Assembly (NCBI GenBank): GCA_002477945.1
Contig: DLLF01000012.1
Span: 6,269 to 22,136, forward strand
Direction of reading: 5' to 3'
Length of the DNA: 15,868 nt
Source of the DNA: Bacteroidales bacterium UBA7569
Lineage (GTDB): Bacteria > Bacteroidota > Bacteroidia > Bacteroidales > Paludibacteraceae
The translations under genes and the position numbers were made by a program. The notes under the pieces are model-generated. The model was not told where the DNA came from. It did not search any database and saw only the letters and a list, made by a program, of their open reading frames with translations. How positions within the stretch are numbered: position 1 is the stretch's first letter; every line of letters begins with the position of its first letter. Shown here piece by piece: positions 5,832 to 13,549 of the stretch.

Positions 5832-7472
5832 ATGGAATTTAACTACGAGCCTATGTTCCAACTCGGTCCGGATACTACCGAGTATTATTTGCTCACCAAG
5901 GATTATGTCTCTGTCAGCGAGTTCGAAGGTAAGCCTGTTTTGAAAATAGAGAAAGAGGGACTCACACGGATGGCAAACGCTGCCTTTCGGAATGTATCGT
6001 TCTTGCTGCGTCGTTCTCACAATGAGCAGGTGGCTAAGATCTTGCGCGATCCGGAAGCAAGCGCCAATGATAAGTATGTCGCCCTCACGTTCCTCCGTAA
6101 TGCGGAAGTGGCTGCCAAAGGGCAACTCCCGTTGTGTCAGGACACGGGTACTGCCATCATTCACGGTGAGAAAGGGCAACAGGTTTGGACGGGTTACTCC
6201 GATGAAGAAGCATTGTCAAAAGGGGTGTTCCTCACTTATACGCAAGAGAATCTCCGCTATTCCCAAAATGCACCGTTGTCCATGTACGAAGAGGTCAACA
6301 CCAAGTGCAACCTTCCCGCCCAGATTGATTTGGAAGCGACCGAAGGAATGGAATATCGGTTCTTGTGTGTGACCAAAGGTGGCGGTTCGGCGAATAAAAC
6401 TTACCTGTATCAGGAAACCAAAGCCCGCATACAAAACGAAGGAACGCTCGTCCCGTTCTTGGTGGAGAAAATGAAAAGTCTTGGAACGGCTGCCTGTCCG
6501 CCGTATCATATCGCTATTGTGATCGGAGGTACAAGTGCGGAGAAAAACTTGTTGACCGTGAAACTCGCTTCTACACACTATTACGACTCCCTCCCCACGA
6601 CAGGAAACGCTGCCGGACGGGCGTTCCGCGATGTGGAGTTGGAAGAGAAACTCCTCAAAGAAGCATATCGGATTGGGCTGGGTGCACAGTTCGGTGGCAA
6701 GTATATGGCGCACGATGTTCGTGTCGTCCGACTCCCCCGTCATGGCGCAAGTTGTCCCATTGGCTTGGGCGTAAGTTGTTCTGCCGACCGGAATATCAAG
6801 TGCAAAATCAATAAGGATGGTATCTGGATCGAGAAAATGGATGATAACCCGGGAAGTCTCATTCCAAACGAACTGCGTAATGCAGGCGAAGACGGTGCCG
6901 TACGCATAGACCTCAATCGGCCTATGGCGGACATCTTGAAAGAACTTACCAAATACCCCGTGGCAACGCGCCTGAGTCTGAACGGTACTATCATCGTCGG
7001 ACGCGATATTGCCCATGCCAAGATAAAAGCACGCCTCGACGCAGGCGAACCGATGCCCGAATATCTCAAAAACCATCCCATTTATTATGCCGGACCCGCA
7101 AAAACCCCTGCCGGTATGGCGTGCGGTTCCATGGGACCCACAACCGCAGGCCGTATGGATCCTTATGTGGACGAGTTTCAGGAACACGGAGGAAGTCTTA
7201 TCATGTTGGCAAAGGGCAATCGCTCGCAGGCTGTGACCGATGCCTGCAAAAAGCATGGCGGTTTCTATCTCGGTTCCATTGGTGGACCTGCCGCTATTCT
7301 GGCGCAAAACAATATCAAGTCCATCAAGTGCCTCGAATATCCCGAATTGGGAATGGAGGCTATCTGGCAGATTGAAGTGGAAGACTTTCCCGCATTTATC
7401 CTTGTGGACGACAAGGGGAATGATTTCTTCAAACAATTGAAATCTTGCGAGGGCTGTTCTATCTTGAAATAA
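5832..7472 (+). CDS. fumB: Class I (4Fe-4S) fumarate hydratase
   Basis: 546 residues, the usual length of the iron-sulfur class I fumarases. It interconverts fumarate and malate in the cytoplasm; in Bacteroidales it serves the reductive branch leading to succinate. The N-terminal fumarase domain (about 12-290) contains LPLCQDTGTA with Cys102 and TAACPPYHIAIVIGGTS with Cys222. The C-terminal domain (about 295-500) starts at RLPRHGASCPIGLGVSCSAD with Cys316. These three cysteines correspond to the cluster ligands of E. coli FumA/FumB. GPTTAGRMDPY and LAKGNRS near the C-terminus are also conserved. First gene of a long co-directional run, 28 nt before the next gene. E. coli fumA and fumB are equally close in type, so the symbol only marks the class. 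Confidence 0.96.
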   Translation: MEFNYEPMFQLGPDTTEYYLLTKDYVSVSEFEGKPVLKIEKEGLTRMANAAFRNVSFLLRRSHNEQVAKILRDPEASANDKYVALTFLRNAEVAAKGQLPLCQDTGTAIIHGEKGQQVWTGYSDEEALSKGVFLTYTQENLRYSQNAPLSMYEEVNTKCNLPAQIDLEATEGMEYRFLCVTKGGGSANKTYLYQETKARIQNEGTLVPFLVEKMKSLGTAACPPYHIAIVIGGTSAEKNLLTVKLASTHYYDSLPTTGNAAGRAFRDVELEEKLLKEAYRIGLGAQFGGKYMAHDVRVVRLPRHGASCPIGLGVSCSADRNIKCKINKDGIWIEKMDDNPGSLIPNELRNAGEDGAVRIDLNRPMADILKELTKYPVATRLSLNGTIIVGRDIAHAKIKARLDAGEPMPEYLKNHPIYYAGPAKTPAGMACGSMGPTTAGRMDPYVDEFQEHGGSLIMLAKGNRSQAVTDACKKHGGFYLGSIGGPAAILAQNNIKSIKCLEYPELGMEAIWQIEVEDFPAFILVDDKGNDFFKQLKSCEGCSILK

Positions 7473-7500
7473 CCAAACAATAAAAGCGGACTACGGAGCA

Positions 7501-8334
7501 ATGAAGAAAAAAGGATACCTGCAGCGGATGCGTTTCAAATACCGTGTCTCTGTTCTCAATGAGAACACACTCAACGAGGCATGGCACACGCATCTGTCAC
7601 GGCGTAGCCTTTTCTTTTGGGTCTTACTCCTGTTCTTGCTGTCGTTCGTTCTCTTTGCTGCGCTTATTTGGTTCACACCCGTAAAGAACTATCTTCCAGG
7701 ATACAATGAAGATATTCGCCATGAACTGATTGTTCAGATGGAACGGGTCGATTCTCTTAATAACCAACTGCGCCTGCAAACCGAATATCTCTCCACAATG
7801 CGTGCCGTTGTTGCAGGAGAAGTGGTCTCTGATTCCGTGAAACCTTTGGATTCGCTTGTGCTGCAGAGGCGGGAGTCTCTGTTGGAAGATCAATCACCCG
7901 TCATGCTCGATTTCCTGTCCCGATACGAAGATAAAGAACGGGATAACCTTACTGTTTTCCTGTCAACATCTTCCGTCCGAAAAACCGTCTTGTTCCCGCC
8001 TGCGCATGGAGTTGTAGAAGTCCCCTTCAATAGACAGAAACAACAGTTTTCTGTCGCTTTGCGGACACCTGAGAATGAAAACGTGATGGCTGTTCTCTCG
8101 GGGACGCTGGTCTATATGACCTATACCCTTGAAAATGATTGGGTGGTTATTCTGCAACACGAAGGCGACTATATCTCGATATATCGGAATATGCAGCGGG
8201 TCCTAAAACGGCAGGGCGACTTTGTGCAAGCAGGAGAGACTGTTGCCCTTCTGACGGATGATGAACGTCCGTTGCTTTTCGAACTCTGGCAAAATGGAAC
8301 GCCCATCGACCCTGCCGAGGTAATTGCTTTCTAA
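7501..8334 (+). CDS. Membrane-anchored degenerate M23 (LytM) protein
   Basis: 277 residues. A basic cytoplasmic N-terminus (1-35) is followed by one membrane helix (36-58), a short coiled region (70-100), and an M23-type beta domain from about 160 to the end. The order is canonical: FPPAHGVVEVPF, GTLVYMTY, WVVILQHEGDYISIYRNM, VQAGETVALL, LLFELWQNGTPIDP. However, the zinc ligands are missing: the HxxxD motif is replaced near PFNRQ, and the HLHFELW motif reads LLFELW. It should therefore not cut peptidoglycan and more likely acts, like EnvC or NlpD, as a regulator or scaffold of cell-wall amidases at division; that role is inference. Position between fumarase and dxr, 28 and 15 nt away, suggests co-transcription. 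Confidence 0.85.
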   Translation: MKKKGYLQRMRFKYRVSVLNENTLNEAWHTHLSRRSLFFWVLLLFLLSFVLFAALIWFTPVKNYLPGYNEDIRHELIVQMERVDSLNNQLRLQTEYLSTMRAVVAGEVVSDSVKPLDSLVLQRRESLLEDQSPVMLDFLSRYEDKERDNLTVFLSTSSVRKTVLFPPAHGVVEVPFNRQKQQFSVALRTPENENVMAVLSGTLVYMTYTLENDWVVILQHEGDYISIYRNMQRVLKRQGDFVQAGETVALLTDDERPLLFELWQNGTPIDPAEVIAF

Positions 8335-8349
8335 TATAACGGTAACGGA

Positions 8350-9498
8350 ATGAAACAACTTGCTATATTGGGTAGTACGGGGTCCATCGGAACACAGACG
8401 TTGGACGTTGTGCGGCAGCACCCCGAAGAATTTTCTGTTTATGCCATATCGGCGAACCGTAGTGTGGATCTGCTTGTGAAGCAGGCACTTGAGTTCCGTC
8501 CCGAAATGGTTTGCATTGCCGATGAATCTTGTTATCCTGAACTCAGGGAAGCACTCGCTCATCTTCCTGTCAAGGTCTTTGCAGGATCTGATGCTGTTGC
8601 ACAGATGGTTACAATGCCGTCTGTTGATGTCGTGGTGGCTGCTATGGTGGGGTATGCAGGACTTTATCCGACTATTCAGGCAATAAAAGCAGGAAAAACC
8701 ATCGCTTTGGCGAACAAGGAAACACTTGTTGTGGCGGGAGAACTGATCTGTCAGTTGGCAAACCGCTATCATGCTGCTATCCTGCCCGTCGATTCCGAGC
8801 ATTCCGCCATCTTCCAGTCTATAGTGGGAGAAGGAGACAATGAAATAGAAAAGATTCTTCTCACCGCCTCGGGAGGTCCGTTCCGAACCTTCTCTATGCA
8901 GCAACTCGCTTCTGCCACAGCCGAACAGGCACTCAAGCATCCCAATTGGAATATGGGTGCCAAGGTGACGATCGACTCCGCTTCTCTTATGAACAAAGGT
9001 TTTGAGGTGATCGAAGCAAAGTGGCTGTTTGGTGTCCCTGTGGATAAAATACAGGTTCTTGTCCATCCGCAGAGTATCATCCATTCTGCCGTGCAGTTTG
9101 CCGATGGCAGTGTTAAAGCGCAATTGGGTATGCCCGATATGCGTCTGCCTATTCAGTATGCTCTTTCTTATCCGAAACGGCTGCAGAGCGATTTCCCGCG
9201 CATAGATTTCTTTAAGGCAAATAGTCTTACTTTCGAACAACCCGACACATCGCGTTTCCGCAATCTTGCTTTGGCATACAGAGCCATTATGCAGGGAGGG
9301 AATATGCCGTGTATTCTGAATGCGGCCAACGAAGTGGTGGTGAAGGCGTTCCTTCATGGGCAAGTCGGTTTCCTGCAAATGTCCGACCTTATAGAGCAGA
9401 CAATGGAAAAAGTCGCATTCATAGCCTGTCCCGTTTACGACGATTATGTGGCAACCGACCGTGAGGCGCGTGCCGTAACAATGTCTTTGCTCAAGTGA
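8350..9498 (+). CDS. dxr: 1-deoxy-D-xylulose 5-phosphate reductoisomerase
   Basis: 382 residues against about 398 in E. coli. It converts DXP to MEP with NADPH, the committed step of the MEP pathway to IPP and DMAPP. The NADPH site GSTGSIG is at 8-14, followed by ALANKETLVVAGE (119-131). The metal/substrate motif LPVDSEHSA has D148 and E150. TASGGPFR (172-179), HPNWNMG (197-203) and IDSASLMNKGFEVIEA (208-223) follow, with N215, K216 and E219 matching the known active-site triad of the E. coli enzyme. VHPQSIIHS (238-246) and the C-terminal helical domain (about 290-380) are complete. Its TGA overlaps the next gene's GTG, so dxr and recR are translationally coupled. Confidence 0.98.
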   Translation: MKQLAILGSTGSIGTQTLDVVRQHPEEFSVYAISANRSVDLLVKQALEFRPEMVCIADESCYPELREALAHLPVKVFAGSDAVAQMVTMPSVDVVVAAMVGYAGLYPTIQAIKAGKTIALANKETLVVAGELICQLANRYHAAILPVDSEHSAIFQSIVGEGDNEIEKILLTASGGPFRTFSMQQLASATAEQALKHPNWNMGAKVTIDSASLMNKGFEVIEAKWLFGVPVDKIQVLVHPQSIIHSAVQFADGSVKAQLGMPDMRLPIQYALSYPKRLQSDFPRIDFFKANSLTFEQPDTSRFRNLALAYRAIMQGGNMPCILNAANEVVVKAFLHGQVGFLQMSDLIEQTMEKVAFIACPVYDDYVATDREARAVTMSLLK

Positions 9499-10103
9499 AC
9501 GAATATCCGTCCATATTGTTGGAAAAAGCCGTCCATGAGTTCTCCTCGCTCCCCGGCATCGGAAAGAAAACGGCACTGCGTCTTGTCCTTCATCTTCTCC
9601 GCCGCTCTGAGGCGGATGTGGAGACCTTTGCACAATCCATTCTCCAACTGAAAAAAGAGGTGCATTATTGCCGTATCTGCCACAATATCTCCGATTCCGA
9701 TGTGTGCCCCGTCTGTGCAAGCCACCATCGTGATCGCAGGCTCGTCTGTGTTGTGGAGAATGTACAAGATGTGATGTCCGTTGAAAATACCGGGCAATAC
9801 AATGGTCTGTACCATGTCTTGGGAGGAATCATATCACCTATGGACGGCATCGGACCACGTGACTTGGAGATCGATTCTTTGGTGGAACGCGTTCCTGCGG
9901 AGGGCATCCGTGAAGTTATTTTGGCTCTTCCCACAACAATGGAAGGTGATACTACCAATTTCTACATATACAAACGGCTCCAACCTACTGGAGTCACAGT
10001 CTCCCAATTGGCACGCGGTGTCGCTGTCGGCGGAGAAATCGAATATACCGATGAGATTACCCTCGGTAGAAGTATTATCAATAGAACTAACTTTGTAGGT
10101 TAA
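9495..10103 (+). CDS. recR: Recombination mediator RecR
   Basis: 202 residues, typical for RecR, which with RecO (and RecF) loads RecA onto SSB-coated gaps. A helix-hairpin-helix near the N-terminus contains SSLPGIGKKTALRL (17-30). A four-cysteine zinc finger follows: C59, C62, C71, C74. The Toprim domain runs from about 82 (LVCVVENVQDVMSVENTG) to 175. The C-terminal ARGVAVGGEIEYTDEITLGRS closes the ring-forming region. The start is the GTG at 9495-9497, which shares GTGA with the dxr stop (4-nt overlap) and gives the expected N-terminus; no better ATG exists upstream. Confidence 0.98.
   Translation: MNEYPSILLEKAVHEFSSLPGIGKKTALRLVLHLLRRSEADVETFAQSILQLKKEVHYCRICHNISDSDVCPVCASHHRDRRLVCVVENVQDVMSVENTGQYNGLYHVLGGIISPMDGIGPRDLEIDSLVERVPAEGIREVILALPTTMEGDTTNFYIYKRLQPTGVTVSQLARGVAVGGEIEYTDEITLGRSIINRTNFVG
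10088..10095 (+). promoter_or_regulatory. Possible internal promoter -7 element
   Basis: TAACTTTG at the very end of recR fits TAnnTTTG, 33 nt before the next ATG. There is no TTTG at -33 (CTCG-like instead). Tentative secondary promoter for 10129-13514. Confidence 0.3.
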
Positions 10104-10128
10104 CCTGTCTTAAATTGAAGAAATACGT

Positions 10129-10578
10129 ATGGAAGAAAAACTCTCAAAACGCCTGATGTGGTTCTACTATCTGTGCTACACTCTTGCTGTCTTGGCTGCT
10201 ACGTTGATGTGGTTCCTTGTAACAAAAGAAAAAATAACGGCTTTCTCTCCGCAATCTGCAGTCGGTAATGTAGTACAGTATATAGTGATTGTTTATACAC
10301 TCGTTTCTGTCCCTGGAGGGCTGTATGGCTTCAAGTTGAAATGCAACCAAATCAAACGCATGGAACAGCCCGCCAAATATGCTGCCTACTACAAATGGGC
10401 TGCCGCACGTATCTGTGTGGTGGGTGTCGGCATAACTTTTGGTGTTGTCGCATTCTATCTTCTGTTGGGGTATCAATCCATGCTTTGGTGTGCGGCAATA
10501 TCGGCGGTAGGTTTGTTTTTCTGCAAGCCTGTGCCTCGCAAAATACAGTTGGAATTGACCGATGACGAACACGATTAA
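10129..10578 (+). CDS. Small four-helix membrane protein, function unknown
   Basis: 149 residues with four predicted membrane segments: about 11-31, 48-68, 90-114 and 117-131. There is a basic loop after helix 2 (KLKCNQIKRMEQPAKY, 69-84) and an acidic C-terminal end (ELTDDEHD). By the positive-inside rule both ends and the central basic loop face the cytoplasm. I recognise no family beyond Bacteroidales proteins of unknown function. It lies 25 nt after recR and 12 nt before the HAD gene, so it belongs to the gene run. Confidence 0.8.
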   Translation: MEEKLSKRLMWFYYLCYTLAVLAATLMWFLVTKEKITAFSPQSAVGNVVQYIVIVYTLVSVPGGLYGFKLKCNQIKRMEQPAKYAAYYKWAAARICVVGVGITFGVVAFYLLLGYQSMLWCAAISAVGLFFCKPVPRKIQLELTDDEHD

Positions 10579-10590
10579 TCCGTTCCTCCA

Positions 10591-11001
10591 ATGACGATTG
10601 CTGTTGATTTCGATGGTACCATTGTTAGCCATGCTTATCCCAAGATAGGCAAACCTGTTCCTTTTGCTATAGAAACTCTTCGCAAACTGCAGCAGGAAGG
10701 TCAGCATCATATTATTCTTTGGACGGTACGTGAGGGCGAATTGCTCAAGGAAGCGGTGGACTGGTGCCGCCTGCGTGGCTTGGAGTTCTATGCCGTCAAT
10801 GCCAACTACCCCGAAGAAGATACTTCCAGCCCGTCTTCCCGCAAGATAGTTGCCGACCTCTATATCGACGACCGCAATCTGGGAGGACTTCCCGATTGGG
10901 GTGTCGTCTATCAAATGATTGCTTCAGGCAATACCGGTACCGCTTTCCCTTCTCGGAAAACCGGTGATAAGTCGTTCTTCTCTCGGCTCTTTGGCAAGTA
11001 A
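10591..11001 (+). CDS. Small HAD-superfamily hydrolase
   Basis: 136 residues. HAD motif I is DFDGT (D6, D8) at the very N-terminus, motif II is ILWTVREG (T45), the motif III lysine is probably K85, and motif IV is DLYIDDRNLGG (D93, D94). All catalytic residues of a Mg-dependent HAD phosphatase are present. There is no room for a cap domain, so it is a C0-type enzyme that probably acts on a large or exposed substrate. Substrate unknown. The tail from about 111 (NTGTAFPSRKTGDKSFFSRLFGK) is basic and unstructured. It is followed after 3 nt by the acetyltransferase. Confidence 0.88.
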   Translation: MTIAVDFDGTIVSHAYPKIGKPVPFAIETLRKLQQEGQHHIILWTVREGELLKEAVDWCRLRGLEFYAVNANYPEEDTSSPSSRKIVADLYIDDRNLGGLPDWGVVYQMIASGNTGTAFPSRKTGDKSFFSRLFGK

Positions 11002-11004
11002 ACA

Positions 11005-11508
11005 ATGTTGCTGCAAAATGGGAATATCATCCTGCGGAAACTGGAACCTTCCGACCTGCCTTTTCTCTATGCTATGGAGAATGATTCTGAGGCATGGAAT
11101 TGTTCCGATACGCATAATCCTCTCTCTCAGCAAGACTTGCGCGACTATCTTACTACCACCACGGGAGACATCTATTTGGACAAGCAACTCCGGTTGATTG
11201 TTCAGGATCGGCAGGGTGAGACCCTTGGGGCTGTTGATTTGTATGATTTTGATGCCCACAACGCAAAGGCTGCATTGGGTATTTATCTGAAGCCTGTGGC
11301 AAGAGGCAATGGGGTAGGGACACAGGCTGTTTCTTTGTTGCTGGAGTACGCATCTTCTTTCCTGCATCTTCGTCAGGTCTATGCCTTGGTTGCTTGTAGC
11401 AATTTGCATAGTATCAATCTCTTTGAGCGGATTGGTTTCCGCCGTTCTGCCACTCTCCTCGCGTGGTTCAACCGCGAAGACGCCCTCCTCTTTCAGTATA
11501 TCTTCTGA
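11005..11508 (+). CDS. GNAT-family N-acetyltransferase
   Basis: 167 residues of the RimJ/RimL/SpeG branch. It starts IILRKLEPSDLPFLYAMEND (8-27). The acetyl-CoA loop is R100-GNGVG-T-Q-A (100-107), followed by CSNLHSINLFERIGFRR (131-147), where N-x-x-S-x-x-L-F-E-x-x-GF is the usual motif B. It should acetylate an amine (protein N-terminus, polyamine or small molecule); SpeG-like diamine acetyltransferase is one possibility, but the acceptor cannot be read from sequence. Only 3 nt separate it from the HAD gene. Confidence 0.9.
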   Translation: MLLQNGNIILRKLEPSDLPFLYAMENDSEAWNCSDTHNPLSQQDLRDYLTTTTGDIYLDKQLRLIVQDRQGETLGAVDLYDFDAHNAKAALGIYLKPVARGNGVGTQAVSLLLEYASSFLHLRQVYALVACSNLHSINLFERIGFRRSATLLAWFNREDALLFQYIF

Positions 11509-11537
11509 TCAAAACCCACTAAAACCCATCATCAATT

Positions 11538-12806
11538 ATGTTAGGCGCACTTATTGGCGACACCGTAGGCAGTATCTACGAGTTCTGCAACATCAAAACA
11601 ACCGATTTCCCTTTGTTCTCCTCGGGCTGTTCTTTCACCGATGACTCTGTGATGACCATTGCCGTAGCGGATTGGCTGCTCCACGACCCTGTTCGCTCAC
11701 AGCAAGGATTGGAAGAATGTCTTGTCAAGTGGGGGCACAAGTACCCCGACGAAAGTTATGGCGGTGCATTCTATCGTTGGCTCTTTATGCCGGAGTTCCA
11801 AAGTGCGTTCCGTGATAGAGATACAGAAACGGTAGATAATATCCCCTCTGGTGTCCGCCACCCGTACAACTCATGGGGTAATGGCTCGGCAATGCGTGCT
11901 TCGGCATGTGGTTGGCTGGCGCAGTCCCTTGAAGATGCCCTCGACCTCGGCAGGCGTTCCGCTATGATTACTCACAACCACCCCGAGGGCATCAAAGGAG
12001 CGCAGGCGGTGGCTACAGCCATCTATCTAGCACGCACAGGGAGTACAAAAGCGAAAATCCACCAATATATAGAAAGCACTTTCGGCTACGACCTCAGCCG
12101 TGATTGCGATGATATTCGCCCAACGTATCATTTCGATGTATCCTGCCAAGGTACATTGCCTGCAGCCTTGGCGGCATTCTTCGATAGTCACGATTTCGAG
12201 TCGGCGATTCGTCTGGCAGTCTCCTTGGGCGGGGATAGCGACACCATCGCCTGCATCACAGGTGCTATTGCGGAGGCATTCTACCACGAGATACCGGCAG
12301 CCATTGTCGATGAGATGCATCACCGCCTGCCCGAAGAGTTCTGGACGATTATCAACGAAGTGTACGCAACTGTATCTAAGAACTACGAGAACAGTGCAAA
12401 GAACGCAACCGCCCCCAAACCTCAGTCCCGCATTACCCCCGATTATATATCGGAGTTGCGCCCCAACGAGGTCTTTGTCTTCGGCAGCAATGTGCGTGGT
12501 ATGCACTATGGCGGAGCGGCGGCTTTTGCTGTCGGGCGGTTCGGAGCCATTATGGGGCAAGGCGAGGGCTTGCAAGGGCGGAGTTATGCCCTTCCCACTA
12601 TGGAGGGTATAGAGAATATGCGTGCGTCGGTGGACAGGTTTATTGCCTTTGCCCAAGAGCATCCCGAACTCACATTTTTGGTAACGCCCATCGGCTGCGG
12701 CATTGCTGGCTATTCCCCCGAAGACATTGCCCCGCTGTTTGTTGCGGCGAAAACATTGGACAACGTACATCTTCCCGAGTCATTCTGGAAATACATAACA
12801 GAGTAA
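11538..12806 (+). CDS. ADP-ribosylglycohydrolase fused to macro-like domain
   Basis: 422 residues in two parts. Residues 1-275 are an ADP-ribosylglycohydrolase (DraG/ARH fold): GALIGDTVGS at the start, FTDDSVMT (33-40, ligands T34, D35, D36), NGSAMRASACGWL (115-127), THNHPEG (145-151), and SLGGDSDTIACITGAIAEA (229-247), with D233, D235 and T236 completing the two-metal site. A linker rich in A, P, K (285-302) leads to a second domain (308-422): EVFVFGSNVRGMHYGGAAAFA, GAIMGQGEGLQGRSYALPT, FLVTPIGCGIAGYSPEDIAPLF. This matches a phage/bacterial domain family (A1S_2505-like) that looks distantly macro-like by its glycine-rich loops. Removal of ADP-ribose from protein or nucleic acid, with the second domain binding or cleaving the product, is the inferred role. 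It lies 29 nt after the acetyltransferase and 9 nt before the SanA-like gene. Confidence 0.9.
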   Translation: MLGALIGDTVGSIYEFCNIKTTDFPLFSSGCSFTDDSVMTIAVADWLLHDPVRSQQGLEECLVKWGHKYPDESYGGAFYRWLFMPEFQSAFRDRDTETVDNIPSGVRHPYNSWGNGSAMRASACGWLAQSLEDALDLGRRSAMITHNHPEGIKGAQAVATAIYLARTGSTKAKIHQYIESTFGYDLSRDCDDIRPTYHFDVSCQGTLPAALAAFFDSHDFESAIRLAVSLGGDSDTIACITGAIAEAFYHEIPAAIVDEMHHRLPEEFWTIINEVYATVSKNYENSAKNATAPKPQSRITPDYISELRPNEVFVFGSNVRGMHYGGAAAFAVGRFGAIMGQGEGLQGRSYALPTMEGIENMRASVDRFIAFAQEHPELTFLVTPIGCGIAGYSPEDIAPLFVAAKTLDNVHLPESFWKYITE

Positions 12807-12815
12807 TGTGCCGGT

Positions 12816-13514
12816 ATGCAACGAACCGTTAAACTGTTGTTTGTCTTATTGGCAATCATAGCAACCACCATTCTTGTCAGCAACATAATAGTTGTAGTGG
12901 TCAGCAAAGGCAGGTGCTACGATGATATCAATGCCATTCCTCATAATACGTATGGTCTGTTGCTCGGCACAGGTCGCAGCAGCAAACCGAGTCCCTATTA
13001 CGATGCCCGCATACAAGCCGCAATAGATTTGTACCATGCAGGCAAAGTGGATTCTGTCGTAGTCTCTGCCGAGAACCTGTATGCGGACTACAACGAAGTG
13101 GATTCCATGGTCGCTGCTTTGAATACTGCCGGTGTGCCTGTCGCTTTTGTTGATTATCACGGCACTGACACCTATGCATCACTCCATACCTTTGGCAAGG
13201 TCATTGGCCATTCTTCCCCACCAACGGTTATCTCGCAACACTACCATAACCAGCGTGCCGTGTATTATGCTGCTACGTTGTTCCACGAACCCACCATTGC
13301 GTACAATGCCGCGGATACGGACATCTGGTATTGGAATCTTCGTCGCGTATTGCGCGAGTCTCTCGCCCGCACAAAGGCAGTCCTTGCTGCCCCTATCCGT
13401 CCAATTAGGATTCGTCCTATTTGTCCCATTCGCTATAGAATACCTCAAACGTATAGAATCATTCAATTTCTGACATCTTATCGGGCAATATCATCGCCCG
13501 CCCCTAATTCCTAA
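12816..13514 (+). CDS. SanA-like DUF218 membrane protein with abnormal C-terminus
   Basis: 232 residues. One membrane helix (8-29) is followed by a DUF218/SanA-type domain: YGLLLGTGRSSKPSPYYDARIQAAIDLY (46-73), VDSVVVSAENLYADYNEVDSM (78-98), GVPVAFVDYHGTDTYASLHTF (106-126), VISQHYHNQRAVYYA (138-152) and REYLAR-like RESLARTKAVL (180-190). SanA relatives influence envelope integrity and resistance to vancomycin or detergents. After residue 190 the family normally ends in a conserved segment like xKPKFLGE; here it is replaced by a (Pro-Ile-Arg)n-like tail made by a 9-bp repeat (191-207), then by translated intergenic DNA. The stop lies just past a hairpin at 13482. The gene may still work, but its C-terminus is altered. 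Last gene of the run. Confidence 0.82.
   Translation: MQRTVKLLFVLLAIIATTILVSNIIVVVVSKGRCYDDINAIPHNTYGLLLGTGRSSKPSPYYDARIQAAIDLYHAGKVDSVVVSAENLYADYNEVDSMVAALNTAGVPVAFVDYHGTDTYASLHTFGKVIGHSSPPTVISQHYHNQRAVYYAATLFHEPTIAYNAADTDIWYWNLRRVLRESLARTKAVLAAPIRPIRIRPICPIRYRIPQTYRIIQFLTSYRAISSPAPNS
13392..13433 (+). repeat. Degenerate 9-bp repeat inside the SanA-like gene
   Basis: Units CCTATCCGT, CCAATTAGG, (partial) ATTCGT, CCTATTTGT and CCCATTCGC follow each other in frame and encode PIR, PIR, IR, PIC, PIR. Consensus CCTATTCGT. Being a multiple of three, it changes length without breaking the frame. Confidence 0.7.
13482..13500. repeat. Dispersed hairpin repeat, copy 1
   Basis: CGGGCAATATCATCGCCCG forms a stem with one A-C mismatch and a short loop. 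Together with the following bases (CCCCTAATTCCTAATC..TTTGCATA) it resembles 15184-15240, suggesting a repeat of about 45-50 bp. It overlaps the last codons of the SanA-like gene and ends 18 bp before a promoter; it may act as terminator for that run. Confidence 0.6.
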
Positions 13515-13517
13515 TCA

Positions 13518-13549
13518 TTTGCATAGTTCACTAAAAAGCAGTACCTTTG
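13518..13549 (+). promoter_or_regulatory. Promoter of structured leader and orphan gene
   Basis: TTTG (13518-13521), 20 nt, TACCTTTG (13542-13549): perfect consensus. It shares more than the boxes with the channel promoter: both read ATTTGC-TA early and CAGTACCTTTGT at the end. Confidence 0.8.

Noticed and set aside
13379..13473. Alternative frame at the end of the SanA-like gene (ending IEYLKRIESFNF) as its true C-terminus after a frameshift
   Set aside because: It does not resemble the SanA/DUF218 ending, and the 9-bp repeat explains the sequence better.
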